This document shows, one piece after another, positions 36,336-45,696 of a DNA stretch of 64,000 nucleotides. The DNA comes from Chelatococcus reniformis (lineage in GTDB: Bacteria > Pseudomonadota > Alphaproteobacteria > Rhizobiales > Beijerinckiaceae), in assembly GCF_014640075.1 (NCBI RefSeq), contig NZ_BMGG01000001.1, positions 558,001 to 622,000 on the forward strand. Reading direction: 5' to 3'. Numbering within the stretch: the stretch's first letter is position 1; every line of letters begins with the position of its first letter. The translations under genes were made by a program, and so were the position numbers. The notes under the pieces are model-generated. The model was not told where the DNA came from, made no database searches, and saw only the letters and a program-made list of their open reading frames with translations.

Positions 36336-37409
36336 TCACTCCAGCGCGGCGGCGATGGCCTTGCCGCAGGCGACGGTGTTCGCGCTGCCGCCGATGTCCG
36401 CGGTGCGCCCGGCGGGATCGACCAGCACCCGTTCGATCGCCCGCACGATCGCCGCCGCCGCGGCGGTCTCGCCCAGGTGGTCGAGCATCATGGCGGCGGA
36501 CCAGATCTGGCCCACCGGGTTGGCGATGCCTTTGCCGGCGATATCCGGCGCCGAGCCGTGCACCGGCTCGAACAACGAGGGATGCGTCCGGTCCGGATTG
36601 ATGTTGCCCGAGGGCGCGATGCCGATCGTCCCCGTGCAGGCCGGCCCCAGGTCGGACAGAATGTCGCCGAACAGGTTGGAGGCGACCACCACGTCGAAGC
36701 GGTCGGGGTGGAGCACGAACTGCGCCGTCAGGATATCGATGTGGTATTTGTCGGTCCGCACCTGCGGGTAGGCCGCCTTCATGGCGTCGACCCGCTCGTC
36801 CCAGTAGGGCATGGTGATCGCCACGCCGTTCGACTTGGTGGCCGAGGTCAGGTGCCTCTGCGGCCGCCGCATCGCCAGCTCGAAGGCATATTGCAGGACG
36901 CGGTCGACGCCGTGGCGCGACATGACGGTTTCCTGGATGACGATTTCGCGCGGCGTGCCCCCATACATGCGGCCGCCGATCGAGGTGTATTCGCCTTCCG
37001 TGTTCTCGCGGACGATCCAGAAGTCGATGTCGCCCGGCACGCGGCCGGCGAGCGGCGAGGGCACGCCGGGCATCAGCCGCACCGGCCGCAGGTTGACGTA
37101 TTGGTCGAACTCGCGCCGGAACAGCAGCAGCGAGCCCCACAGCGAGACGTGGTCGGGCACCGTGTCGGGCCAGCCGACCGCGCCGAAGAAGATGGCGTCG
37201 GCCTTGCCGATGCGCTCCTTCCAGTCTTCCGGCAACATCTTGCCGTGGCGGGCGTACCAATCGCAGCTGGCGAAGTCGTGCCAGCTCTGGTCGAGCGAAA
37301 AGCCATACAGCGAGGCGGCCTTCTCGAGCACGCGGATGCCCTCCGGCATCACCTCCTTGCCGATGCCGTCACCGGGGATGACGGCGATGCGATAGCGTCT
37401 GTCGGCCAT
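36336..37409 (-). CDS. Tartrate/D-malate dehydrogenase-type beta-decarboxylating dehydrogenase
   Basis: A 357-residue member of the isocitrate/isopropylmalate dehydrogenase family, closest by motif to tartrate dehydrogenase/decarboxylase and D-malate dehydrogenase. Marks are VIPGDGIGKEVMPEG at the N-terminus, LRPVRLMPGVPSPL, WIVRENTEGEYTSIGG, the substrate-binding YHIDILTAQFVLHPD, and the signature NLFGDILSDLG. It oxidises a 2-hydroxy acid with NAD and Mn/Mg. An isopropylmalate dehydrogenase of leucine synthesis would differ at the RENTEG loop and normally sits with leuCD, which are absent here. Confidence 0.85.
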   Translation of the reverse strand: MADRRYRIAVIPGDGIGKEVMPEGIRVLEKAASLYGFSLDQSWHDFASCDWYARHGKMLPEDWKERIGKADAIFFGAVGWPDTVPDHVSLWGSLLLFRREFDQYVNLRPVRLMPGVPSPLAGRVPGDIDFWIVRENTEGEYTSIGGRMYGGTPREIVIQETVMSRHGVDRVLQYAFELAMRRPQRHLTSATKSNGVAITMPYWDERVDAMKAAYPQVRTDKYHIDILTAQFVLHPDRFDVVVASNLFGDILSDLGPACTGTIGIAPSGNINPDRTHPSLFEPVHGSAPDIAGKGIANPVGQIWSAAMMLDHLGETAAAAAIVRAIERVLVDPAGRTADIGGSANTVACGKAIAAALE

Positions 37410-37604
37410 GGGATCATCTCCTGCGGACCGGAAAGCACGGCGCCGGCCGTGGACGGACGACCGGGCTCGCGCGGCCTCGCGCCGAGAGCCGCCAGTCGTT
37501 TCTAGCCGGTCTCGCCCGCGCTGCCGATCACCCCGGCCTCCACGCCCCTCCTCGCCCCGCGCATGGCTCGGGCCGCGGCGCTCCTCCCCCGCGCGGCATC
37601 CGCC

Positions 37605-38024
37605 TCAGTGCTGAGCGTGCGCGCATTGGCCATGGTCGGCCAGCACCTGGATAACGCGGCACTCGCACACGTGGCCGTGGCCGCACTCCGTGATCATGCG
37701 CTCCAGCTCGCCCCGCAGCGCCGTGAGCTGGCCGATGCGGCGCTCGACCGCCTCCATCTGCCGGCGCGCGATGGCGTCGGCCTCGGCGCAGGAGCGGTCG
37801 GGGCTGCCGCTCAGCTCCAGCAGCTCGCGGATCGCCTCCAGCTCGAAGCCGAGCTCGCGGGCGTGGCGGATGAAGTTGAGCCGGGCCGCCTCCGCCTCGC
37901 CGTAGCGCCGCTGCCGGCCCTCCGTGCGCGCCGGCGGGGACAGCAGCCCCACCTGCTCGTAGTAGCGGATCGTCGGCACCTTGACGCTGGTGCGGCGCGA
38001 CAGCTCGCCAATCGACAAATCCAT
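37605..38024 (-). CDS. MerR-family heavy-metal regulator (CadR/PbrR/ZntR type)
   Basis: A 139-residue MerR regulator: N-terminal winged helix (IGELSRRTSVKVPTIRYYEQ), a long dimerisation helix, and a C-terminal metal-binding region with Cys in RSCAEAD and a CGHGHVCEC cluster plus His/Cys tail, as in Cd/Pb/Zn sensors. It is divergent from the P-type ATPase gene, and the operator between them fits MerR activation by promoter distortion. ATG at 38024 is preferred over the in-frame GTG one codon upstream because of spacing from AAGGGGG. Confidence 0.9.
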   Translation of the reverse strand: MDLSIGELSRRTSVKVPTIRYYEQVGLLSPPARTEGRQRRYGEAEAARLNFIRHARELGFELEAIRELLELSGSPDRSCAEADAIARRQMEAVERRIGQLTALRGELERMITECGHGHVCECRVIQVLADHGQCAHAQH

Positions 38025-38034
38025 CACATCCCCC

Positions 38035-38065
38035 TTGAACCTCTAGTCGCTAGAGGATGTAGGAC
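38035..38065 (+). promoter_or_regulatory. MerR-type promoter/operator of the metal ATPase gene
   Basis: CCTCTAG-TCG-CTAGAGG (38040-38056) is a perfect dyad with 7-base arms. It lies between a -35 TTGAAC (38035-38040) and a weak -10 (TAGGAC, 38060-38065) spaced 19 bases apart, the over-long spacing typical of MerR-activated promoters. It resembles zntA/cadA/pbrA operators. Confidence 0.75.
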
Positions 38066-38093
38066 GGGAGCCGACGAGAGGAAAGGGTCGGCC

Positions 38094-40358
38094 ATGGCTG
38101 AGGCTGTGCGCACGCGCTATCGCGTGACGGGAATGGATTGCGGCGCCTGCGCCGCCAAGGTGGATGCCGCCGTGCGCCGGTTGCCGGGCATCGAGGAGGT
38201 CTCCGTCTCCGCAACGGCGGGCACGATGACCGTGCACCATCGCCCGACCCCGGAGCTGCTGGCGCGGCTGGAGGCGCAGCTCGCCCCCCTCGGCTACGGC
38301 ATCGCCGCCGCCCGCCCGGCAGCCGGGCATGACGGCGCGTCCGCGCCTGGCCACCGGCACGACGATGATGGCCATGACCACGCCCATGCGCACGATCACG
38401 GCTGCAGCGGCCATGCCCATGCGGCGCCACACCCGGACGACGCGGCGGCGGAGGCCGACCTGCATGGCCACCTGCACGTCGACGCCGGCGCCGAGGGCCC
38501 GTGGTGGCGCAGCCGCAAGGGCCGCCTCACGATCGCCTGCGGCGCCGCCCTGGTGCTGGCCTACGTGGCCGGCCGCCTCGCGCCGCCGATCGCTCCTTAC
38601 GCCTTCCTCGCGGCCATGCTCGCCGGCTTGGTGCCGATCGCCCGCCGGGCCCTGGCCGGCGCCCGCCTGGGCTCGCCCCTCTCGATCGAGACCCTGATGA
38701 CCATCGCCGCCGTCGGCGCCGTGGCCATCGGTGCCGCCGAGGAAGCCGCGGCCGTCGTGTTCCTCTTCCTGGTCGGCGAGTTGCTGGAGGGCGTCGCCGC
38801 CGGACGGGCGCGGGCGAGCATCAAGCAGCTGGCCGCCCTCGTGCCGAAGACCGCGCTCGTCGACCGCGGCGACCGCACCGAGGAGGTCCCGGCCGACCGC
38901 CTCACTCTCGGCACCGTCATCGTCGTGCGGCCGGGCGACCGCATCGCCGGCGACGGTGAGATCGTCGACGGCGAGAGCGCCATCGACGAGGCGCCGGTGA
39001 CCGGCGAGAGCACGCCAAAGCTGAAGGGGGCCGGCGAGGCGGTGTTCGCCGGCACCATCAACGGCGACGGCGTGCTGCGCGTCCGCATCGCCGCCGCGGC
39101 CGCCGACAACACCATCGCCCGGGTCATCCAGCTGGTCGAGGAGGCGCAGGAGAGCAAGGCCCCGACGGAACGCTTCATCGACCGCTTCGCGCGCCGCTAC
39201 ACACCGGCCGTGCTCGCGCTCGGCGTGCTCGTCGCCGTGCTGCCGCCATTGCTGGCCGGCGCCAGCTGGAGCGAATGGGTCTACAAGGGGCTCGCCATCC
39301 TGCTCATCGGCTGCCCCTGCGCGCTCGTCATCTCCACGCCTGCGGCCATCGCCGCGGCGCTCTCCGCGGGCGCTCGCCGCGGCCTGCTGATCAAGGGGGG
39401 CGCTGCGCTGGAGACGGTCGGCAAGGTGACGGCCGTCGCCTTCGACAAGACCGGGACGCTCACGGCGGGCAAGCCTGAAGTCACCGACGTCATCGGATTT
39501 GCCCGCGCCGAGACCGAGGTGATGGCCCTGGCCGGCGCGCTGGAGCGCGACTCGGGCCATCCGCTCGCCCGCGCCATCGTCGCACGCGCCGAGGCGATGG
39601 GCGCGCCCGTGCGCGCCGCGGCCGACGCCAAGGCGGTGCCCGGCAAGGGCGTGAGCGGCGTGCTCGACCGGACGCCCCTGTTCCTCGGCTCGCCGCAGGC
39701 CGCCGCGGAGCGGGCGGCACTGACGGCGGCGCAGAGCGAACGCATCGCCGCGCTCAACGACGAGGGCAAGACGGTCTCCGTCCTCGTCGCCGGCCGGGAT
39801 GTGGCCGGCCTCATCGCGCTGCGCGACGAGCCGCGCGAGGACGCCGCAGCCGGCCTCGCCGCCCTCGAGGCGGCGGGCGTGTCGGCGGTGATGCTGACGG
39901 GCGACAACCGGCGCACGGCAACGGCGATCGCCCGCGGCCTCGGCATCGAAGCACACGCCGAGCTGCTGCCGCAGAACAAGCAGGCCATCGTCCGCACGCT
40001 CCAGGCGGACGGCCGGGTCGTCGCCGTGGTCGGCGACGGCATCAACGACGCCCCGGCGCTCGCCGCCGCCGACGTCGGCATCGCCATGGGCGGCGGCACC
40101 GACGTGGCGCTCGAGACCGGCGATGCGGCGGTGCTGCACAACCGTGTCATGGACGTCGCGCGCATGGTGCGCCTGTCGCGGGCGACCATGGCCAATATCC
40201 GCCAGAACATCGTCATTGCGCTCGGCCTCAAGGCGCTCTTCCTGGTCACCACCATCCTGGGCCTGACCGGCCTGTGGCCGGCCATCCTGGCCGACACCGG
40301 CGCCACCGTGCTGGTGACGCTCAACGCTCTGCGCCTGCTGCGGGTGAGGCTGAACTAA
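38094..40358 (+). CDS. Heavy-metal P1B-type ATPase (Zn/Cd/Pb class, ZntA/CadA-like)
   Basis: A 754-residue metal-exporting ATPase. The N-terminus has an HMA domain with Cys16-x-x-Cys19 (GMDCGACA), then a His/Asp-rich stretch (about residues 79-130). Core motifs are TGES (303-306), CPC (407-409) in the sixth helix, the phosphorylated Asp of DKTGT (451-455), SGHPLA and GDGINDAPAL. The CPC motif with His-rich N-terminus and the partner MerR regulator fit the Zn2+/Cd2+/Pb2+ (P1B-2) class rather than Cu. It is transcribed from the divergent MerR-type promoter. Confidence 0.92.
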   Translation: MAEAVRTRYRVTGMDCGACAAKVDAAVRRLPGIEEVSVSATAGTMTVHHRPTPELLARLEAQLAPLGYGIAAARPAAGHDGASAPGHRHDDDGHDHAHAHDHGCSGHAHAAPHPDDAAAEADLHGHLHVDAGAEGPWWRSRKGRLTIACGAALVLAYVAGRLAPPIAPYAFLAAMLAGLVPIARRALAGARLGSPLSIETLMTIAAVGAVAIGAAEEAAAVVFLFLVGELLEGVAAGRARASIKQLAALVPKTALVDRGDRTEEVPADRLTLGTVIVVRPGDRIAGDGEIVDGESAIDEAPVTGESTPKLKGAGEAVFAGTINGDGVLRVRIAAAAADNTIARVIQLVEEAQESKAPTERFIDRFARRYTPAVLALGVLVAVLPPLLAGASWSEWVYKGLAILLIGCPCALVISTPAAIAAALSAGARRGLLIKGGAALETVGKVTAVAFDKTGTLTAGKPEVTDVIGFARAETEVMALAGALERDSGHPLARAIVARAEAMGAPVRAAADAKAVPGKGVSGVLDRTPLFLGSPQAAAERAALTAAQSERIAALNDEGKTVSVLVAGRDVAGLIALRDEPREDAAAGLAALEAAGVSAVMLTGDNRRTATAIARGLGIEAHAELLPQNKQAIVRTLQADGRVVAVVGDGINDAPALAAADVGIAMGGGTDVALETGDAAVLHNRVMDVARMVRLSRATMANIRQNIVIALGLKALFLVTTILGLTGLWPAILADTGATVLVTLNALRLLRVRLN

Positions 40359-40461
40359 TGCTGCGGAGCGATCGGCGCGAGACGATGCTATCCATGGCCG
40401 ACGCGTCTCACCCGCGCCCACCGCCGCGGCGCGCCTTTCCTCGTCGCCCCGGAGACAGCCA

Positions 40462-42837
40462 ATGGCCTATGACGCCGCAGCTTCGGCCACGGACACCATC
40501 ACGCTCGAGGGACTCACGGCACCGGCGGAGATCCGCATCGACCGCTGGGGCATCTGCCACATCAAGGCGGCTAGCGCTGCCGACGCGTTCTTCGCCCAGG
40601 GCTTCAACGCGGCGCGCGACCGGCTGTGGCAGATCGACCTGTGGCGCAAGCGCGGCCTCGGCCTGCTCGCCGCCGATTTCGGCCCCGGCTATCTCGCCCA
40701 GGACTGCGCCGCCCGCGCCTTCCTGTTCCGCGGCGACATGGAGAGGGAGTGGACGAGCTACGCGCCGGACGCGCGCGCCATCTGCACCGCTTTCGCCGCC
40801 GGCGTGAACGCCTATGTGGCGCTGACCGAACGCGAGCCCGCCCGCCTGCCGGTCGAGTTCGGCATCACCGGCACGCGCCCGGCGACCTGGGCGCCGGAGG
40901 ACGTGGTGCGCATCCGCAGCCACGCGCTCACCCGCAACGCCCTCTCCGAGGTGCTGCGCGCCCGCCTCGCCTCCCGCACCGACGCCGCCACCGACCTGCT
41001 GCGCGCCGACCTGACGCCGCGCATCGACCCGGCCAACCCCGGCGGCCTCGACCTCACGGCGATCCCGCTCGAGGTGCTCGACCTGTTCAAGCTGGCGACC
41101 GCCCCCGTCGGCTTCTCCAAGGAGCGGCTGGCGGCGCCGCTGGCCGAGGCCGGCCGCTGGCGCCAGGTGAACGCGCTTGCCGAGGTGGTCGCCGACGCCG
41201 CCTGGACCGGCTCCAACAACTGGGCCGTGGGCCCGGGCCGCACCACGACCGGCCGACCAGTCATCGCCGGCGACCCGCACCGTACCCACGGCGTGCCGTC
41301 CCTGCGCTACCTCGTCCATCTCACCGCGCCCGAGTTCGACGTGATCGGGGCGGGCGAACCGTCGATGCCGGGCATCTCCATGGGCCACAACGGCACCATC
41401 GCCTTCACCCAGACCATCTTCGGCTCGGACCAGGAGGACATCTACGTCTACGAGACCGAGCCCGGACACCCCGACCGCTACCGCTACGAGGGCCGCTGGG
41501 TCGACATGGAGGTGCGCGACGAGTGCTTCCAGGTGAAGGGCGAGGCCGACCAGATGCGCCCCCTGCGCTTCACCCGCCACGGGCCGGTGCTCTACGCCGA
41601 CCCCGAGCGCCGGATCGCCTACGCCATACGCTCGGCCTGGTTCGAGCCGGGCGCCGGCGCCTATCTGGCGGGGCTGTCGTCCATGCGGGCGAAGTCCCTC
41701 GACGAGTTCCGCGCCGCCATCGCTCGCTTCGCCACGCCCTCGCTCAACCACGTCTACGCCGACGTGAACGGCACCATCGCCTGGTTGCCGTTCGGCATGA
41801 CGCCGATCCGCCGCAACTGGGACGGGCTCTTGCCCGTGCCCGGCGACGGCCGCTTCGAGTGGGACGGCTTCGTTCCCCTCGACGCCATGCCGAGCCTGGT
41901 CAATCCGCCCGAGGGCTTCGTCGCCAGCGCCAACGAGTACAACATCCCGCCGGGCTGGACCTCCGACCAGCCGCGCATCGGCTACGAGTGGCTGGATCCC
42001 AGCCGCTCCATGCGCATCCGCGAAGCGCTCGGGGCCGACGCCACGCACTCGGTCGCCGCCTCCGCGGCGCTGCAGACGGACACCGTGTCGGTGCCGGCCC
42101 GTCGGCTGGCGGCGCTGCTCCAGGTCATCCCACCGGGCGGGGACGCCGACTTTGCCGCCGGCCGCGCCCTGCTGCTCGGCTGGGACAACGCGCTCGACCC
42201 CCAATCGGCCGCAGCGGCCTTATCGGAGCTGTGGTTCACCGCCCATCTCAAGCCGGCTCTGTTCGCTCGCTTCGTGCCCGACCCCGAACTGCGCGCCTTG
42301 CTGGCGCCGGGGGACGTGGAGGGCATCCTGCAGGCGCTGGAGCAGCCGGACCACCACTTCGGCACCGACCCTGCCGCCGCCCGCGACGGGCTGTTGGCGC
42401 AGACACTGGCCGCCGCCGTGCGCGACGCGCGCCAGCGCCTCGGCGCCGACCCCGCCCGCTGGCAGTGGGGCACCCTGCACCACGGCTATTTCGAGCACGC
42501 GCTGAGCGCCGTCGCCGGGGCCAAGGCCGCCCAGGCCCTCGACGTCGGGCCGCTCGCCAAGGGCGGCGGCGGCTCCACCGTCATGCTCGCGGCCTACCGG
42601 CCCCAGGATTTCCGTGTGACCACCGGCGCCTCGGTGCGCTTCGTGCTCGACGTGGGCAATTGGGACGCCAGTGTCTGCGTGAACACCCCCGGCCAGTCCG
42701 GCGACAGCCGCTCGCCTCACTATCGCGACCTCTCGGCGCTGTGGGCCAGGGGCGAGTACGTGCCGTTCCTCTACTCCGCGGCAGCGGTGGAGGCGGCGAC
42801 GGAGCGGCGGATCCTGCTGGTTCCGGCCGACGGGTGA
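40462..42837 (+). CDS. Penicillin-acylase-family N-terminal-nucleophile hydrolase
   Basis: A 791-residue Ntn hydrolase. The family is made as a precursor and cleaved before the nucleophilic Ser; here that is Ser251 in WTGSNNWAVGP, giving an alpha chain plus spacer of about 250 residues and a beta chain of 541. ISMGHNGTIAFT and the late GGGGSTVMLAAY segment also fit. Unlike typical periplasmic members, no signal peptide is visible: the ATG at 40462 (GGAGA site) is followed by MAYDAAASATDTI. Substrates could be beta-lactams, acyl-homoserine lactones or other amides; sequence does not decide. A LuxR-type regulator gene follows 289 bases downstream. Confidence 0.85.
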   Translation: MAYDAAASATDTITLEGLTAPAEIRIDRWGICHIKAASAADAFFAQGFNAARDRLWQIDLWRKRGLGLLAADFGPGYLAQDCAARAFLFRGDMEREWTSYAPDARAICTAFAAGVNAYVALTEREPARLPVEFGITGTRPATWAPEDVVRIRSHALTRNALSEVLRARLASRTDAATDLLRADLTPRIDPANPGGLDLTAIPLEVLDLFKLATAPVGFSKERLAAPLAEAGRWRQVNALAEVVADAAWTGSNNWAVGPGRTTTGRPVIAGDPHRTHGVPSLRYLVHLTAPEFDVIGAGEPSMPGISMGHNGTIAFTQTIFGSDQEDIYVYETEPGHPDRYRYEGRWVDMEVRDECFQVKGEADQMRPLRFTRHGPVLYADPERRIAYAIRSAWFEPGAGAYLAGLSSMRAKSLDEFRAAIARFATPSLNHVYADVNGTIAWLPFGMTPIRRNWDGLLPVPGDGRFEWDGFVPLDAMPSLVNPPEGFVASANEYNIPPGWTSDQPRIGYEWLDPSRSMRIREALGADATHSVAASAALQTDTVSVPARRLAALLQVIPPGGDADFAAGRALLLGWDNALDPQSAAAALSELWFTAHLKPALFARFVPDPELRALLAPGDVEGILQALEQPDHHFGTDPAAARDGLLAQTLAAAVRDARQRLGADPARWQWGTLHHGYFEHALSAVAGAKAAQALDVGPLAKGGGGSTVMLAAYRPQDFRVTTGASVRFVLDVGNWDASVCVNTPGQSGDSRSPHYRDLSALWARGEYVPFLYSAAAVEAATERRILLVPADG

Positions 42838-42856
42838 CGCGGCGGCGCCACGGCGG

Positions 42857-42877
42857 CCGGGCGCCGCTCGCGCCCGG
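42857..42877 (+). terminator. GC-rich hairpin after acylase gene
   Basis: CCGGGCGC-CGCTC-GCGCCCGG forms a perfect 8-bp stem with a 5-base loop, 19 bases after the acylase stop. There is no T-run, so Rho-independent termination is uncertain. Confidence 0.4.
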
Positions 42878-43126
42878 TGCACCGCACGTCCGGAAGGAGC
42901 CGGCCGCCACCTGGCCGTTGCGGTTCGGCGCCGGCGTGTGGCGCGGGGCTGGCCAGCCGTGCGTCAGATTGACAGCCCGCGGGGGGCGCAACAGGATGAT
43001 CAAATCAATCAAGGGCCTGGGCCTGGGCCTTGCCCGGTTCCATAAGAGATCGCGTTCAGCAGGCGCGTTCAGCACCGTCAGCCGGCCTCGGGACGTCCGG
43101 CGCGGCGGCGCTCGAGGAGGCTCTGC

Positions 43127-43891
43127 ATGGTGTCCGAGAACGGCAGCGACGTCGTCGGACAGTTGGTGAGGCTGGCAAGCGATATCCGCTCGGCGTCCTC
43201 GCTCGACGCTGCCGCGGACGCCGTTCTGGCCGCGGGGCAGATCATCGGGATGCCGAACCCCGTCCTTGTCGACAATGTCCTGCTGGAGCGCCGACTCGAT
43301 CGAATCTGCGCCGCCTTGGGCGAACCGCAAGAATTGCTCGACTGGTGGCACTCAAACCAGATCGGCCGCATTCACCTGGATGTGCGGCGCGGCCTGCGCG
43401 AACGTCTGCCGTTCCGAAGCTGGCTCATGGATGGCGACGAAGCGGACCTGTCGCCCCGCGACAAGGTCATCCGGGAGCAGCAGCACGACCTCGGCATCTC
43501 GTCGTGCATCGGGGTGCCGGTTCACCTGCCCGACGGCGGGACGGCCTATGTGGGCTGGAGCAGCGCGACCCGCGGTACAGCCTCGTCCCCCCTGGTCGGC
43601 GATGCCCACTTCGGCCTCCAGGCGGTGGCCTACGCCTTCATCGATGCGCTCGAGCGAATGCAGGCCGCGCGCGGCGAGCCGCAGGGGAGACCGGGGCTCC
43701 GCGCGCGCGAGCGCGACTGCGTGCGCCTCGTCGCCAGCGGCTGCACGGTCAAGGAGGTGGCGCGCTCCCTCTCGCTGTCGCCCTTCACGGTCCGCGAATA
43801 CCTGGGCAACGCCATGCGGCGGTTCGAGGCCCGCAACCTTCCCCAACTCGTCTCGATCGCCTTTCGCCGCGGCGAGATCGGTCTCGAATGA
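43127..43891 (+). CDS. LuxR-type transcriptional regulator with N-terminal sensor domain
   Basis: A 254-residue regulator. The C-terminal 60 residues are a LuxR/FixJ helix-turn-helix (LRARERDCVRLVASGCTVKE, then LSLSPFTVREYLGNAMRRF). The N-terminal 170 residues have the size and some motifs of the autoinducer-binding domain (LLDWWHSNQ, LPFRSWL, GVPVHLPDGGTAYVGW), but I cannot confirm all acyl-homoserine-lactone contacts. No luxI gene is present, so it would be a LuxR solo. A strong GAGGAGG site precedes the ATG. It follows the acylase gene in the same direction. Confidence 0.78.
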   Translation: MVSENGSDVVGQLVRLASDIRSASSLDAAADAVLAAGQIIGMPNPVLVDNVLLERRLDRICAALGEPQELLDWWHSNQIGRIHLDVRRGLRERLPFRSWLMDGDEADLSPRDKVIREQQHDLGISSCIGVPVHLPDGGTAYVGWSSATRGTASSPLVGDAHFGLQAVAYAFIDALERMQAARGEPQGRPGLRARERDCVRLVASGCTVKEVARSLSLSPFTVREYLGNAMRRFEARNLPQLVSIAFRRGEIGLE

Positions 43892-44149
43892 CCGCTGGCG
43901 CTTCTCCCCCTCTTTGTAGGGATTGAGCGGCGCCCTCGGCCGATTGTATCGGTCAGGTGACGCGTCCGGCACGCACCGGAGGCGCGGCGGGAGGAGCGCG
44001 TTTGCTGCACCATCTGGCGCACGGAGCGGTGATGACCGGGCCGTCGGCGACGCGAGTCCGCCGGACCTCATGGCGATGACGCCGTCGCCCGGGCCGGACG
44101 GCGGAACATCGGCCGATGCGCTTTGCGCCGCGGACGTGGGGCGGCTCCC

Positions 44150-45187
44150 GTGACCACGCGCGCGCAGACCTTGAGCCGCTGTTTGAGCGACTACCTTCAC
44201 CACACGTGGCAGTCCCCGACCGACGTGACCGATTTGGCCCGCATCCCGGGTGGTGCCTCGCGCGAGACATGGAGATGCGTGGCGCGGGCCGCTGGCACCG
44301 CCCGCGGATTGATCGTCCGGATCGATCCCTTGTCCAGCCTGATCGACACGGATCGGCGCACCGAATACTTGACGATGGAAGCGATGTACCGGGCGGGGCT
44401 ACCCGTCGCCGAGCCGCTTCTGCTCGAGGAGGACAGTCGCTGGCTGGGACGGCCGTTCTCCATTTCGGCGGAAGTGCCGGGTTGCGAGGCCTCCCCCGAG
44501 GGCATTCCGGCCGGGCATCGAGTGACGATGGGTCGACAGCTCTGGTGCTTGCTGGGCGAGATCGCGCGCCTCGACCCCCTCGCCCTGGGGCTCGACCGCT
44601 TCATGTCCCTGCCGACCGTCGCAACCTGTGCCATGGAACAGCTGGAGTACTGGCGCAAAGTCATCGTCGACGATGAACTACACCCCAATCCCGTGGCTGA
44701 CGCGGCCGTCCGCTGGTTGCTGAAGCATCCGCCGCCGCCGCCGCAGAAGCTCAGTCTCGTGCACGGCGACTATCGAACCGGGAACTTCCTCTACACGCCC
44801 GACGGCACCATCAAGGCTATCGTGGACTGGGAGATGGCCCACATCGGCGACCCGCTGGAGGATCTGGCCTGGTCGCTCGACCCGCTCTGGCACTGGCAGC
44901 AGCCCGAACTCGCCGGCCGGCTGCTGCCCCACGCGGAGGCGGTCCGCCATTGGGAAGAGGCGAGCGGCATCGAGCTCGATGTCGAGGCCTTTCGCTGGTG
45001 GCGGATCTTCGCCTCGCTGAAGGGGATGGGCATCTGGATCTCGTCCAGCGAAGACTTTCACAACGGCGCCAGCAAGGATCCGATTCTTGCCATCGCCGGG
45101 TGGCTGATGACCGATCGTCAGCAGCAGATCCTGCTCGACTACCTCCGGCCCGCCCCGACGCGTCGCTTCCATGAGGTGATGAAATGA
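44150..45187 (+). CDS. APH/choline-kinase-like phosphotransferase
   Basis: A 345-residue small-molecule kinase of the aminoglycoside phosphotransferase superfamily (the subgroup also found at the N-terminus of ACAD10/11). The catalytic loop is LVHGDYRTGNFLY and the metal-binding Asp is in AIVDWEMAHIGDPLEDLAW; RIPGGASRETW is the nucleotide loop. Such genes sit in lipid, steroid or aromatic catabolic clusters, phosphorylating hydroxylated intermediates. GTG at 44150 is chosen as start; TTG at 44123 is possible. It overlaps the next gene by ATGA. Confidence 0.82.
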   Translation: MTTRAQTLSRCLSDYLHHTWQSPTDVTDLARIPGGASRETWRCVARAAGTARGLIVRIDPLSSLIDTDRRTEYLTMEAMYRAGLPVAEPLLLEEDSRWLGRPFSISAEVPGCEASPEGIPAGHRVTMGRQLWCLLGEIARLDPLALGLDRFMSLPTVATCAMEQLEYWRKVIVDDELHPNPVADAAVRWLLKHPPPPPQKLSLVHGDYRTGNFLYTPDGTIKAIVDWEMAHIGDPLEDLAWSLDPLWHWQQPELAGRLLPHAEAVRHWEEASGIELDVEAFRWWRIFASLKGMGIWISSSEDFHNGASKDPILAIAGWLMTDRQQQILLDYLRPAPTRRFHEVMK

Positions 45188-45636
45188 TTCCGCGCGGCGC
45201 CGACGGCATCAGGCATCTGGCCGCGCGCCTGGTCGCTGACATCGCGCCGCGGGCGGGTGACAGCTATACATCGGCCGATCTTAACATGATGGCGCTGCTC
45301 GTCACCATGGTCGCGCAGGACTATGATCGCGTGGCCGATGTGCTCGTGTCGGACTATAACGACATTTGCGAGATCTTTCACGAAGCGCTGCCGCATCTGG
45401 ACGACGCTGCACTTGCGAGCCGCATGGAATCGGTGGTCGGCCTGAACGCTCCGAGCTTGCGCGTCCATGACCAGAGCACGCGAACCGATGCGGCCTTGCG
45501 CGTGCTGATCGAGCTGCATGCAGCGATTGAGGACCTCGAGGATCACGGCCTGCCCTGGGCCGCCCGGCTCAACGGCAGGATCTGGGCGTATCTCGCGCGC
45601 TACGTGGCACGACGAACCTACCAGATGGACGGATGA
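45184..45636 (+). CDS. Small helical hypothetical protein coupled to phosphotransferase
   Basis: A 150-residue protein predicted almost wholly alpha-helical, acidic, without membrane segments or signal peptide. I recognise no named family. Its ATG overlaps the stop of the phosphotransferase gene and it is followed 60 bases later by the CrtC/AttH-like gene, so it is probably a subunit or accessory of the same pathway. Similar small helical proteins accompany phosphotransferases in other genomes, as far as I recall. Confidence 0.65.
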   Translation: MIPRGADGIRHLAARLVADIAPRAGDSYTSADLNMMALLVTMVAQDYDRVADVLVSDYNDICEIFHEALPHLDDAALASRMESVVGLNAPSLRVHDQSTRTDAALRVLIELHAAIEDLEDHGLPWAARLNGRIWAYLARYVARRTYQMDG

Positions 45637-45696
45637 CGACATGCCGTCGCTGAGCCTCGCCAAGCCCGCACGTCGACCGCATTCGGAGGCCCGATC

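Noticed and set aside
38043-40421. 792-residue minus-strand open frame
   Set aside because: Antisense shadow of the P-type ATPase gene, whose motifs on the plus strand are unambiguous.
40626-43169. 847-residue plus-strand open frame
   Set aside because: Arg/Pro-rich shadow of the acylase gene in another frame.
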